This document shows, piece by piece, positions 53,853 to 62,217 of a stretch of 64,000 nucleotides of DNA (positions within the stretch are counted from its first letter, which is position 1; each line of letters opens with the position of its first letter). Made by a program: the position numbers and the translations under genes. This DNA is from DASXAI01 sp963798445. GTDB lineage: Bacteria; Actinomycetota; Acidimicrobiia; Acidimicrobiales; Ilumatobacteraceae. A model generated the notes under the pieces. That model saw only the letters and a program-made list of their open reading frames with translations, was not told where the DNA came from and made no database searches. The stretch is taken from contig CAWCTH010000003.1 in the NCBI GenBank assembly GCA_963798445.1, forward strand, positions 1,550,001-1,614,000. The letters are read 5' to 3'.

Positions 53853-56714
53853 TCAGGCGACTCCGATTCGTTGGGCGATGGCCGCCGCGTCGATGCGTGT
53901 GCTGACGCCCAGCTTGCGCAGGATGTTGGAGACGTGGACACTGGCGGTCTTCTCCGACACGTACAGTTCGGAGCCGATCTCCCGGTTCGTCTTGCCTGCG
54001 GCGACCAGAGCGAGGACCTCGGCTTCCCGGGACGTGAGGCCGAGCCGGACGACATCGGACTGTGCGACGATGTGAACGGTTGGCGCGTCGAGGCTGATGC
54101 GGGCCCGTCGGGCAAGGGCCTCGATGTCGTCGACGAGGGCCTTGGCGCCGAGGGTGTTCGCGGTGTCGTGGGCGGTGCGCAGGGCGTCGACCGCCTGGGC
54201 GCTCGCCCCTGCGCTGGCCGCGGCATCGGCCTCCCGCAGGCGGGCGAGTGCGCTGCCCCAGGCGTCGCCGATTTGTTCGGCGGCCTCGGCGGCTCGGGCG
54301 AAGGCGGTGGGGTCGCTGCGCCGGAGCCGGGTGATCGTGGCCTCGGCGAGCGCGACGTCCGCCGCCGCGGCCGGGCTGGCCGAGCCAGGGTCTGCCCGGG
54401 CCTCGTCGATCCGGTGGCCGAGATCGAGGAGGGTGGCGTCGAGGTCGACGGTTTCCTTGCGAGCGAGGTTGTCGAGGGTCTGTTCGACGGTGGCGGTTAC
54501 CAAGCCGGAGGTGAAGCGCGCCACGAGTCGCGCACCGGCGTTGGGTTTCGGGTTCAGCGCGCTCGACGCGATGTGGATGGCCCTGTCCCACTGCTTCGCC
54601 GCGAGGTGCACGTCGAGGAGCGCGGCATTGATGATGGCGTCGCTGAATGGATCATGGGGATGGCGACGGAGCCGTTCGGCGAGGTCGGCGGCAGCCTCGA
54701 CCTGTCCGCGACGAGCGGCCAGCGGCGCAGCGGCGGCGTCGAGTTGGATGGCGCCGATCGGGGTGGGGTCCAGTGATGCCACGCCGGCGAGGACGTTGTC
54801 GGCCTCGTCCCACCGGCCGAGGCGCACCAGGCACCGGGCGGCGACACCGGCGTGAAACGTGCCGAAGCTCGTCTCGAAGCCGGCGCGTTGTGATCGGGCG
54901 GCGCCGTCTTCGGCGACGGTCAGCGCCTCCTCGGTTCGACCGACCTCAAGGAGGATCATGGCGAGCATGGCGTTGGCGAGCGCCCAACGGTGGGGCGACA
55001 GGCTTTCGTCGACCGCAGCGCGACTGTGCTCGAGCCCAACGGCGATGTCGCCGGCGAGAGTCTCCACGACACCGAGCACCCGCAGGGCAGCCGATCGGGA
55101 CGCTGCGTCGTGTGAGGGCGCGGCCGTCAGCGCTCGTCGGGCCCAGTGCTCGGCGCGGTCGAAACGGCAGAACATGAGGTCGGCTTGGGCGAGACCCCCG
55201 TACGTCAACGCGGCCCCGGTCGCGTCCCGCTCGGGCGCTGTCTCGAGGATGGCGGCGGCATGCGTGTACGTCTCGGCGCTTTCCTCGATCGAGCCTGATG
55301 ACCACTGGAATCGCCCCAGTCGTTCATAGGCCCATGCGCGTCCCTCCGGCGGGTCGCCGAGCTCGAGAGCGCGTCGGGCCAGCGTGACGGCCCGTTCGTT
55401 GTGACCGGTGGCGCTGGCGAGATCAGCGGCCTGCCACAGACGCGGCACAAGCTGCGGCTGGTGCTCGGGAGTCGCGTGGCGTTCCCACAGCTCGAAGATC
55501 CGTTCCAGGTGGGCGAGGCACGTCGCTGGAGCGATCCGCTCGGCCGAGTCCGCCGCCGCGAACAGGGCCTCGAACGCGGCCGCTTCGTTGCCGCCACGGT
55601 CGAGGTGGAGCGCCAGCTCACCGGCCGCGTCGGAGGCAGTGAGGGCGAAACCGGGGTGCGCCTGCAACGCGGTCGCGACCGCTCGGTGGAGACGTCGCCG
55701 CTCGGTCGGCAACGCAGCGTGGTAGGCGACCTCACCGATGAGCGGATGCCGAACCCGATAGGCGTCGGTCGCCGGGTCCACGACAAGCAGCCGAGCGTCG
55801 ACGGCGGCGCGAACCGCGGCCTCAGCGGCCGCCTCGTCGAGCTCGACCACCGCTGCCAGGAGCTCAGGATCCGTGTCGCGGCCGACGGTCGCCAGGGCAG
55901 CGAGCACGTGGCGACCGGCGGAGTCGAGAGCGGCGATGTCAGCTTCGAGGAGATCCCAGAGCAGGGGGGGAATGGCATCGCCGGCGAGGTGGGCAGCGAC
56001 GAGCTGCTCGGTGAAGAACGGGTTGCCCTCGCCGCGCCGTAGAAGCTCGTCCACGAACGCCGGCGGTGGCGGGATGCCCAACACGGCGGCGGCATGCACG
56101 GCTACGGCGTTGCGTGCCAGACCGGCGAGCGTGACACGCTCCACACCACCCAGGCGGCTGAGCTCGGCCGCTCGGCGGCGCATCCCTGGGTCACGGACGA
56201 CCTCGTCGGCGCGGTAGGCGCCGACGACCACGACCTGCTCGTCCACAAGGTTCCGAGCGATGTGCTCGAAGAGGTCCCACGTCGCGGGATCACCCCAATG
56301 GAGGTCGTCCCAACCGACGATGACGGGGCCGTCGGCGCCGAGCTCGTGGACGAGTTCAAGGGCCAAGGTGAACACGTCGCCGACCCGTCCTGCGCCGGAT
56401 GTCGCCAGCTCGCTGAGCGACTCGAGCGAGGGCAGCTGGTCGACATCACTGCCTCGCTGGATCTGGCGGATCAGATCGACCAGCGGAGCGAGCGGGATGG
56501 CGTCCCCGCCGACGTGGACGCAGCGACCGAGATACAGCGGCGTGCCAGTACGTCGGGCCGCCTCGGCAATGAGCGTGGACTTGCCGATTCCCGGGTCGCC
56601 GCTGACCAGCAGCACCCCTGGCTGACCTTCGGCCGCTCGCGCCACGGCGCGCTGAACCACCGCGAGCTCGTCGTCGCGTCCGACGACTGGGTACCCACCG
56701 TTTCGGCCTTTCAT
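53853..56714 (-). CDS. LAL-type (MalT-like) LuxR regulator with AAA ATPase
   Basis: An intact 953-residue regulator. PVVGRDDELAVVQRAVARAA leads into Walker A (SGDPGIGKSTLI) and Walker B (PVIVGWDDLHWGDP). A long TPR-like helical array follows, and LTSREAEVLALVAAGKTNRE with SEKTASVHVSNILRKLGV is the C-terminal LuxR helix-turn-helix. LAL proteins bind an inducer and ATP, then multimerise on repeated sites. It is surrounded by the four 40-bp elements and is the obvious candidate to act through them. Copy B lies in its own divergent upstream gap, so autoregulation is possible. It is undamaged, unlike the regulators at 29 and 40 kb. Confidence 0.9.
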   Translation of the reverse strand: MKGRNGGYPVVGRDDELAVVQRAVARAAEGQPGVLLVSGDPGIGKSTLIAEAARRTGTPLYLGRCVHVGGDAIPLAPLVDLIRQIQRGSDVDQLPSLESLSELATSGAGRVGDVFTLALELVHELGADGPVIVGWDDLHWGDPATWDLFEHIARNLVDEQVVVVGAYRADEVVRDPGMRRRAAELSRLGGVERVTLAGLARNAVAVHAAAVLGIPPPPAFVDELLRRGEGNPFFTEQLVAAHLAGDAIPPLLWDLLEADIAALDSAGRHVLAALATVGRDTDPELLAAVVELDEAAAEAAVRAAVDARLLVVDPATDAYRVRHPLIGEVAYHAALPTERRRLHRAVATALQAHPGFALTASDAAGELALHLDRGGNEAAAFEALFAAADSAERIAPATCLAHLERIFELWERHATPEHQPQLVPRLWQAADLASATGHNERAVTLARRALELGDPPEGRAWAYERLGRFQWSSGSIEESAETYTHAAAILETAPERDATGAALTYGGLAQADLMFCRFDRAEHWARRALTAAPSHDAASRSAALRVLGVVETLAGDIAVGLEHSRAAVDESLSPHRWALANAMLAMILLEVGRTEEALTVAEDGAARSQRAGFETSFGTFHAGVAARCLVRLGRWDEADNVLAGVASLDPTPIGAIQLDAAAAPLAARRGQVEAAADLAERLRRHPHDPFSDAIINAALLDVHLAAKQWDRAIHIASSALNPKPNAGARLVARFTSGLVTATVEQTLDNLARKETVDLDATLLDLGHRIDEARADPGSASPAAAADVALAEATITRLRRSDPTAFARAAEAAEQIGDAWGSALARLREADAAASAGASAQAVDALRTAHDTANTLGAKALVDDIEALARRARISLDAPTVHIVAQSDVVRLGLTSREAEVLALVAAGKTNREIGSELYVSEKTASVHVSNILRKLGVSTRIDAAAIAQRIGVA

Positions 56715-56762
56715 CGCTCTGCCAGTATCGCCGCCGAGTTGAACGGTGCGGCGCGTCGGCGG

Positions 56763-56802
56763 ATCTGAGGGGCGCTGCCCGATGCGTGCTGCGCTCCCTT
56801 AG
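56763..56802 (+). promoter_or_regulatory. 40-bp palindromic element, copy B (before MFS pump)
   Basis: ATCTGAGGGGCGC, then TGCCCGATGCGTGCT, then GCGCTCCCTTAG, exactly 40 nt. The arms pair over 11 bases with one bulged T. It is 37 nt before the MFS start and 49 nt before the divergent LAL regulator start. Confidence 0.75.
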
Positions 56803-56839
56803 GTCGACGCTGCGTGTGAGACCGACCAAAGGAGCAGTC

Positions 56840-58471
56840 ATGCACATCGTCACGTCGCCAAACCGGTCGCGCTGGGCTCGGGTCATGCGGGGCCCCGTCC
56901 TCGACGAAGCCACGATCAACCGCCGCCGCCGGTGGACCCTGGCTGTCCTCAACTTGAGCCTGTTCGCCATCCTGTTGGACAACACGATCTTGAACGTCGC
57001 CCTGCCGACGCTGGCGAAGGATCTCCAGGCCAGCGGCAGCGAGCTGCAGTGGATCGTCGACGCCTATGTCCTGGTCTTCGCCGGGCTGTTGCTCACCGCC
57101 GGTGCGCTCGGTGACCGCTTCGGACGGCGGGGGGCCCTGAGCTCGGGACTCGTCGTGTTCGCTGCGGGGTCGGTGTTCGCCATGCACGCCCAGTCGGCCC
57201 CGATGCTGATCAGCGCCCGGGCGGTCATGGGTGTCGGCGGGGCGCTGATCATGCCGGCGACCCTGTCGATCCTGACCAACGTCTTCACCGACCCCAAAGA
57301 GCGCGCCAAGGCCATCGCGCTGTGGGCCAGCGTCGGCGGCCTCGCCGTCGCCCTCGGCCCGGTCATCGGCGGATTCCTCCTCGAGCACTTCCACTGGAGC
57401 GCGGTCTTCGCGCTCAACGTCCCGATCGCGGTGATCGCCCTTGTCGCCGGCCGCCACGCGGTGCCGACGTCTCGCGATCCCCAGGCGGCCCCGCCCGACG
57501 TGATCGGCGCCGGCCTGTCCATCGTCGGCCTCGGCAGCTTCGTGTGGGCGATCATCTCCGCCGGCGAGCACGGCTGGACCGGCCGGGGACCGCTCGCCGG
57601 CTTCGCGATCGCCGCCCTCGCGTTGGCCGCGTTCACGGTATGGGAACGCCATACGGCCCACCCGATGCTCGACATCACCTTCTTCAAGAACCCGCGGTTC
57701 ACGGCGGCCAGCCTCGGCGTCATGTTCGGCTACTTCGCCTTGTTCGGCTCGTTGTTCCTGATCAGCCAGTTGCTGCAGTTTGTCCTCGGGTACTCGGCGC
57801 TCGACGCCGGCATCCGCCTCCTCCCGTTTGCGCTCACCATGGCCGTGTTCTCGACGGTCAGCCCCAAGCTCGTCGAGCGTTTCGGCACCAAGCTCGTCGT
57901 GGTGGGGGGCATGGGGATCGTCGCCGCTGGTTTGCTGTGGGAGGCGAGACTCGGTGCGGGAAGCACCTACCTCGACTACCTGCCCGGGATGCTGCTCATG
58001 GGCACTGGCGTCGCCCTGACCTGGGCACCCACGACGGAGTCGATCATGGGCTCGCTGCCGGCAGCCAAGGCGGGTGTCGGATCGGCGGTGAACGACACCG
58101 TCCGCGAGATCGGAGGCGCCTTGGGGGTTGCCGTGCTCGGAAGCGTGCTCGCCTCGCAATACACCGGCGCAGTGACCTCGGCGACGGCCGGGCTACCGGC
58201 TCACGCCGCCCACACGGCGGGTGACTCTCTGGGCGGGGCCGTCGTGGTCGCCCAGCAGGTCGGTGGATCCTCCGGCGCAGCGATCCTGCACGCCGCACAA
58301 GCGGCGTACCTCGGGGGATTCGGCCTGGCCCTCACGATCGCCGCCGCCGTCGCCGCCGCTGGTGCCACGGTCGCCGCCATCTGGTTGCCCGCCCGGGGCG
58401 AGTCGCCCGTCGCCGTCGAGCCCGAGACCGTCGAGCGGGAGATCGACGAGCCGATCGGCGCTGCCGCGTAG
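56840..58471 (+). CDS. MFS drug transporter, DHA2 (EmrB/QacA) family
   Basis: A 543-residue protein with about fourteen membrane helices. LDNTILNVALPTLAKDL is the DHA2 motif, GALGDRFGRRGALSSG the loop 2-3 motif, and AVNDTVREIGGALGVAVLG a further conserved segment. Such pumps export hydrophobic drugs by proton antiport. An AAAGGAG site lies ideally before the ATG at 56840. It is divergent from the LAL regulator with copy B of the 40-bp element between, and a strong hairpin follows the gene. Confidence 0.9.
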   Translation: MHIVTSPNRSRWARVMRGPVLDEATINRRRRWTLAVLNLSLFAILLDNTILNVALPTLAKDLQASGSELQWIVDAYVLVFAGLLLTAGALGDRFGRRGALSSGLVVFAAGSVFAMHAQSAPMLISARAVMGVGGALIMPATLSILTNVFTDPKERAKAIALWASVGGLAVALGPVIGGFLLEHFHWSAVFALNVPIAVIALVAGRHAVPTSRDPQAAPPDVIGAGLSIVGLGSFVWAIISAGEHGWTGRGPLAGFAIAALALAAFTVWERHTAHPMLDITFFKNPRFTAASLGVMFGYFALFGSLFLISQLLQFVLGYSALDAGIRLLPFALTMAVFSTVSPKLVERFGTKLVVVGGMGIVAAGLLWEARLGAGSTYLDYLPGMLLMGTGVALTWAPTTESIMGSLPAAKAGVGSAVNDTVREIGGALGVAVLGSVLASQYTGAVTSATAGLPAHAAHTAGDSLGGAVVVAQQVGGSSGAAILHAAQAAYLGGFGLALTIAAAVAAAGATVAAIWLPARGESPVAVEPETVEREIDEPIGAAA

Positions 58472-58490
58472 CCCTCACCCAGACGCGAAC

Positions 58491-58516
58491 TCGGCCCGGG
58501 CTACGGCCCGGGCCGA
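58491..58516 (+). terminator. hairpin terminator after MFS gene
   Basis: TCGGCCCGGG, six bases (CTACGG), CCCGGGCCGA: a perfect 10-bp stem 20 nt after the MFS stop codon, without a U-run. Confidence 0.65.
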
Positions 58517-58529
58517 CTCGCGCCCAGCG

Positions 58530-58568
58530 ATCTGCGGTGCCCCGCCCGATGTGCGTGGCGGGCCTTAG
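58530..58568 (+). promoter_or_regulatory. 40-bp palindromic element, copy C (before small secreted protein)
   Basis: ATCTGCGGTGCCCCGCC, then CGATGTGCGT, then GGCGGGCCTTAG, 39 nt. The most divergent copy, but it keeps ATCT, a CGATG loop, a GC stem and the TTAG end. It is 45 nt before the start of the small secreted protein gene. Confidence 0.65.
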
Positions 58569-58613
58569 TCCAACGCTGAGGCAGTCGACCACGCCTCGAA
58601 GGGGAAACGAGTC

Positions 58614-58946
58614 ATGCCCAGCCCGATGATCACCAGCCGCAAGAGCCTCGCCGCCACCCTCGTCGTTGTCATTTGTCTCGTCCTCATTGGCGTCGCAGGC
58701 GTCGCCCAGACTGCGCACTCCAACGGCGCGACCACCAATCGACTTCCGCCGCACCGAGACGCTCGCATGGTCACTCGAGCTGGGCTCAGATTCGCCCGAC
58801 GCTCTTCACCATGTGACCTGCACCGCGTGACCGGTGACCGCTACGACTGCACCGGATACGACGCCGCCGACAAGACGCGGACTCTGCACATCCGGGTCTC
58901 CGACTCCGGCGCCGCCTGGCGCTCGATCGACGACACCGACCACTGA
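58614..58946 (+). CDS. small secreted hypothetical protein
   Basis: A 110-residue protein. SLAATLVVVICLVLIGVAGV is a signal peptide or anchor after a basic start. The mature part has two Cys (SSPCDLHRV, DRYDCTGYD), which could form a disulphide, and a beta-strand end (TRTLHIRVSDSGAAW). No family is recognised with certainty; it resembles small actinobacterial exported proteins of the DUF4333-like kind. It lies downstream of a 40-bp element and has an AAGGGGAAA site. Confidence 0.7.
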   Translation: MPSPMITSRKSLAATLVVVICLVLIGVAGVAQTAHSNGATTNRLPPHRDARMVTRAGLRFARRSSPCDLHRVTGDRYDCTGYDAADKTRTLHIRVSDSGAAWRSIDDTDH

Positions 58947-59022
58947 TCGCTAGCCACGTAGCGGCCGGCCGCAGGCTCAACGACGACTTGGTCGACGCCG
59001 CCGCGACCGGTCCCCGTCTCCC

Positions 59023-59049
59023 GAGACGGCCCCCGGGGTCGGCCGTCTC
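59023..59049 (+). terminator. hairpin terminator after small secreted protein gene
   Basis: GAGACGGCC, nine bases, GGCCGTCTC: a perfect 9-bp stem 77 nt past the stop codon. The rest of the roughly 300-nt gap before the next gene holds copy A of the 40-bp element and no gene I can support. Confidence 0.55.
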
Positions 59050-59196
59050 GCCGTCCTGACCGCCCGATTGCTGCCAACGCCGCATGTCGGAGAAGGACCG
59101 GGTCCGTACACGCGACGACGTCTCCGAGACTCGCGGCGACGAGCCGGGTCCGAGCTCGTGGGCCGTCACGCAACGGCTCGGGGACGGCCAGGGTCA

Positions 59197-59236
59197 ATCT
59201 GAGGGGGCGTGCCGGATGCGCATGCCGCCCCCTTAG
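59197..59236 (+). promoter_or_regulatory. 40-bp palindromic element, copy A (before DJ-1/DUF3703/oxidase operon)
   Basis: ATCTGAGGGGGC, then GTGCCGGATGCGCATGCC, then GCCCCCTTAG, exactly 40 nt. The arms CTGAGGGGGC and GCCCCCTTAG form 10 pairs with one G-T. It ends 15 nt before the ATG at 59252, the same distance as copy D. Confidence 0.75.
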
Positions 59237-59251
59237 GCCCAAGGTGAGGGC

Positions 59252-59869
59252 ATGGCAGGTACTGCAGTCAACGCCCGAGGCGGCCCCATGCAGATCGCAC
59301 TCGCGCTCTACCCGTACTTCACCCTGCTGGACATCATCGGCCCATTCCAGGTCGGTCGAGGGACCCTCATCGCCACCAAGTCGTTCACCGACGTCGCCGA
59401 GCCCGACATCGTCGTCGTGCCCGGCGGCCTCGGCGAGACCGAGCTCCAACCCGAGCTCATCGAGTGGCTCCGCGCCGTGCACGCCACGACGACATGGACG
59501 ACGAGCGTCTGCACCGGTGCCATCTACCTGGCTGCCGCGGGGATCCTCGACGGACTCGACGCCACGACGCACTGGGCCCGTAAGAATGCGCTCGAGCAGC
59601 TGGGCGCCCACTACACGGCCGAGCGGGTCGTCGAGCGGGGCAAGGTCGTGACCGCCGCCGGTGTCTCGAGCGGCATCGACATGGCCCTCGTGCTGCTCGA
59701 CCGCATGTACGGACCCGAGGCGCCGCAGATGGTCCAGCTCGCCATCGAGTACGACCCGCAACCGCCGTTCGACGCCGGCTCGCCCGCCAAGGCGCCCGCC
59801 GCACTCGTCCAACAGACCATCGGCGAGGGGCCCGCGCTGCCCGCCACGACCACTGGAGATGCCCGATGA
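59252..59869 (+). CDS. DJ-1/PfpI family protein, shortened near N-terminus
   Basis: A 205-residue DJ-1/PfpI protein that keeps the nucleophile elbow SVCTGAIYLAAAGIL and matches the paralogue at 53136 closely (GVSSGIDMALVLLD, AIEYDPQPPFDAGS). After IIGPFQV it jumps to GRGTLIATKSFTDV: about 23 residues present in the paralogue (ILSRLPGADTIVVGER and on) are missing in frame. ATG at 59252 has a GGTGAGG site and the same 15-nt distance to the 40-bp element as copy D; the Met at 59288 aligns with the paralogue's start. It overlaps DUF3703 by 4 nt. Confidence 0.82.
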   Translation: MAGTAVNARGGPMQIALALYPYFTLLDIIGPFQVGRGTLIATKSFTDVAEPDIVVVPGGLGETELQPELIEWLRAVHATTTWTTSVCTGAIYLAAAGILDGLDATTHWARKNALEQLGAHYTAERVVERGKVVTAAGVSSGIDMALVLLDRMYGPEAPQMVQLAIEYDPQPPFDAGSPAKAPAALVQQTIGEGPALPATTTGDAR

Positions 59870-60249
59870 ACACGCTCGCTCTCACGCCCGACGCCCGCAC
59901 CCGCCTGCGCAACGCGTGGGCCGCCGAACTCGCCGCCGCTCGGGCCGCCCGTTCGACAGGCGATCCCAGCGCCGAGTGGACGCACCTCGAGCGCGCTCAC
60001 ATTCTCAGCCAGCCGCTCGCCTCCGCCCACGTGCGCACGCACGCTGCCATGTTCGCCGCCGCGCTCCGCCGCCGCGACCGCCGCGAGCTCGTCGGTCAGC
60101 TGTTCCGCATGATCGTGGCCGCGCCTGGATCGATGACCGGCAAGTACCCGGTCGGCAACACCGGCGGCGCCGACGTCAGCCCGTTCGCGCCCATGCCCAT
60201 CCCCGACGACCTGCGGCCACTGCTGCCCAACGCCTCGGAGGCATCGTGA
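59866..60249 (+). CDS. DUF3703 family protein
   Basis: A 127-residue protein: WTHLERAHILSQPLASAHVR and MTGKYPVGNTGGADVSPFAP are the DUF3703 hallmarks. The family is often found beside copper or mercury-handling genes and other metal-resistance loci; its chemistry is unknown. It overlaps DJ-1 upstream (ATGA) and the multicopper oxidase downstream (GTGA), so the three are one translationally coupled operon. Confidence 0.88.
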   Translation: MNTLALTPDARTRLRNAWAAELAAARAARSTGDPSAEWTHLERAHILSQPLASAHVRTHAAMFAAALRRRDRRELVGQLFRMIVAAPGSMTGKYPVGNTGGADVSPFAPMPIPDDLRPLLPNASEAS

Positions 60250-61590
60250 ACCACTCCATGCACCACACCACGACCGACACGACGGCCACCTTCTCGACCG
60301 ACGTCACCGGCCTCGCCGACGCCACCCGTCCCGAAGTCGTGACACTCGACGACGGCGACACCTTCGAGCTGCGCATCGCGTCGGTCGCCAAGAACCTCGA
60401 CGGCGACCGAGTCCGCATGCTGTCCTACAACGCGTCGATCCCGGGGCCGATTCGGCAACGTGATGCTCACTGGCGGCGAGACGAACCTCGCGCTCGCCGC
60501 CCGGGTCGGTGAGACCGTGCGTTTCTTCTTCACCAACACCGCGAACACGCGACTGTTCAACGTCGCCGTCCCCGGCGCACGCATGAAGCTCGTGGGCGGC
60601 GACAGCGGCCGCTACGAACACGAGACGTTCGTCGACGAGGTTCTCCTCGCCCCCTCCGAGCGCGCCATCGTCGACGTCCGCTTCGAACGACCGGGCACGG
60701 TCCGACTCGAGCACCGCACCCCCGACCGCACCTACATCCTGGGCACCATCGACGTCACCGATCCCGGTGGAACAGTCTCGATCGCGGACGGGTTCGAGAC
60801 CCTGCGTACGAGCGACGAGCTCACGCGCTGGCGGAACCAACTCGATGCGCACGTGGGGCGCCAACCTGACAAGACGCTCGCGTTCAAGTCACTCATGCCG
60901 CTCCTCTACGGCGACACGGCGACCACTCCCCCTGTCTACACCTGCCCCATGCATCCCGACGTTCTCGCGAGCGAGCCGGGGACCTGCCCCCAGTGCGGGA
61001 TGAAGCTCGTCCCGGTGCCGAGCACCTACGTCTGCCCGATGCATCCCGACGTCAGTTCCCACACCGCCGGCACGTGCCCGAAGTGTGGCATGCGGCTCGT
61101 TCCCCACAGCCCGAGTGCCGAGCACCCCCACGGCGACACACACCATCACAGACATGAGCACGCTCCCGCGGGCGACATGGCCGACGGGCTCGAGTGGGAA
61201 GATCTCATGCCAGAGATCAACGCCGAAGCGAACGCGCACAACGTGATCTGGAAGCTCGTCGACGCCGCAACCGGCAAGGAGAACTGGGAGATCGACTGGG
61301 CGTTCCGAGTCGGCGACCTCGTCAAGATACGGCTCGTCAATGACATGGACCAGGACCACCCCATGCACCACCCATTCCACATCCATGGAGCGGGCCGGTT
61401 CCTGATCCTCACCCGCGATGACGTCGTCGAGCCGAACCTCGCGTGGAAGGACACCGTCCTCGTCCGCTCCGGCGAGACGGTCGACATCCTGCTGGACGTG
61501 ACGAACCCGGGATTGTGGATGGCGCACTGTCACATCGCCGAGCACAACCAGAGCGGGATGATGTTCTCGCTCCCTGTGCGCGAGGCCTGA
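60246..61590 (+). pseudogene. multicopper oxidase with heavy-metal-binding insert, internal deletion
   Basis: The first 65 codons end in MLSYNASIPGP, the usual start of the first cupredoxin domain. At about 60441-60452 the reading jumps, one base out of frame, to GRFGNVMLTGGETN of the second domain. The HWHG and HPH copper motifs that should lie between are absent. The rest is intact: two heavy-metal-binding units (YTCPMHPDVLASEPGTCPQC and YVCPMHPDVSSHTAGTCPKC), a His-rich HTHHHRHEH stretch, and the terminal HPMHHPFHIHGAGRF and MAHCHIAEHNQSGMM copper sites. As written it cannot form the trinuclear cluster. Confidence 0.78.
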
Positions 61591-61603
61591 CCCGGAGCCC
61601 GCG

Positions 61604-62075
61604 ATGCGCGACCAAACACGAGCGAAGCAACGTCCACGAATCGTTGCCGCCGACTAGGACGCCGCGACGCGGTCGTTGCTCGCCGCCGAACTCGATTCCC
61701 GCTACGGCCGTCATTACGACGTCGTCGTGGCGGGGTCGCGCCTCGACGCGATCGCGTCGCTCAGGGACAACACCGCGGCCGTCGATATCGCGCTCGTCCT
61801 CGCGGAGCGTCACGAGGACGACGCACAGCTCCTGGCAGCGACGCGCTCACGGCATCCGCACGCCAAACGGGCGCTGCTGATCGGATGGAACGAGCACCGG
61901 TCGGCGCGGGAGGAGATCATTCAGCTCCTAAGGTCCGGCGGGGCCGACTACTACGTCGGCGAAGCCGGTCGCGTCACCTGACGAGCAGTTCCATCGCGCG
62001 GTGACCGAGTTTCTCGATGACTGGTGGCGCCTGCGTGGCCGACCGAACGACGCCATCCGTGTCATTGGCTTCGTA
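61604..62075 (+). pseudogene. response-regulator/thioredoxin-reductase fusion, N-terminal fragment
   Basis: ATG at 61604 opens QRPRIVAAD, then a TAG stop where the receiver Asp pair should continue. LLAAELDSRYGRHYDVVVAG follows, and after a one-base gain near 61961 KPVASPDEQFHRAVTEFLDD and WWRLRGRPNDAIRVIG. This is the receiver part and linker of actinobacterial receiver/thioredoxin-disulphide reductase fusions. The reductase part is missing; homology ends about 140 nt before the tRNA-like fragment. Three lesions, so a true pseudogene. Confidence 0.72.
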
Positions 62076-62217
62076 CCAGCTCACGTGCGCGAACCACGAC
62101 GCCGTGCCGCCGGGTTTGACCCGGCGATAGACGGAACCACTCGTCTCGATGAGAGCGTACCAACGCCTGCTACCTCACTGCCCGTCACCGAAGACCATCA
62201 TGAGCTGGTCGTTCTTA

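Noticed and set aside
56711..58159. 482-residue open reading antisense to the MFS pump
   Set aside because: Charged low-complexity translation mirroring the membrane protein; no ribosome site or family.
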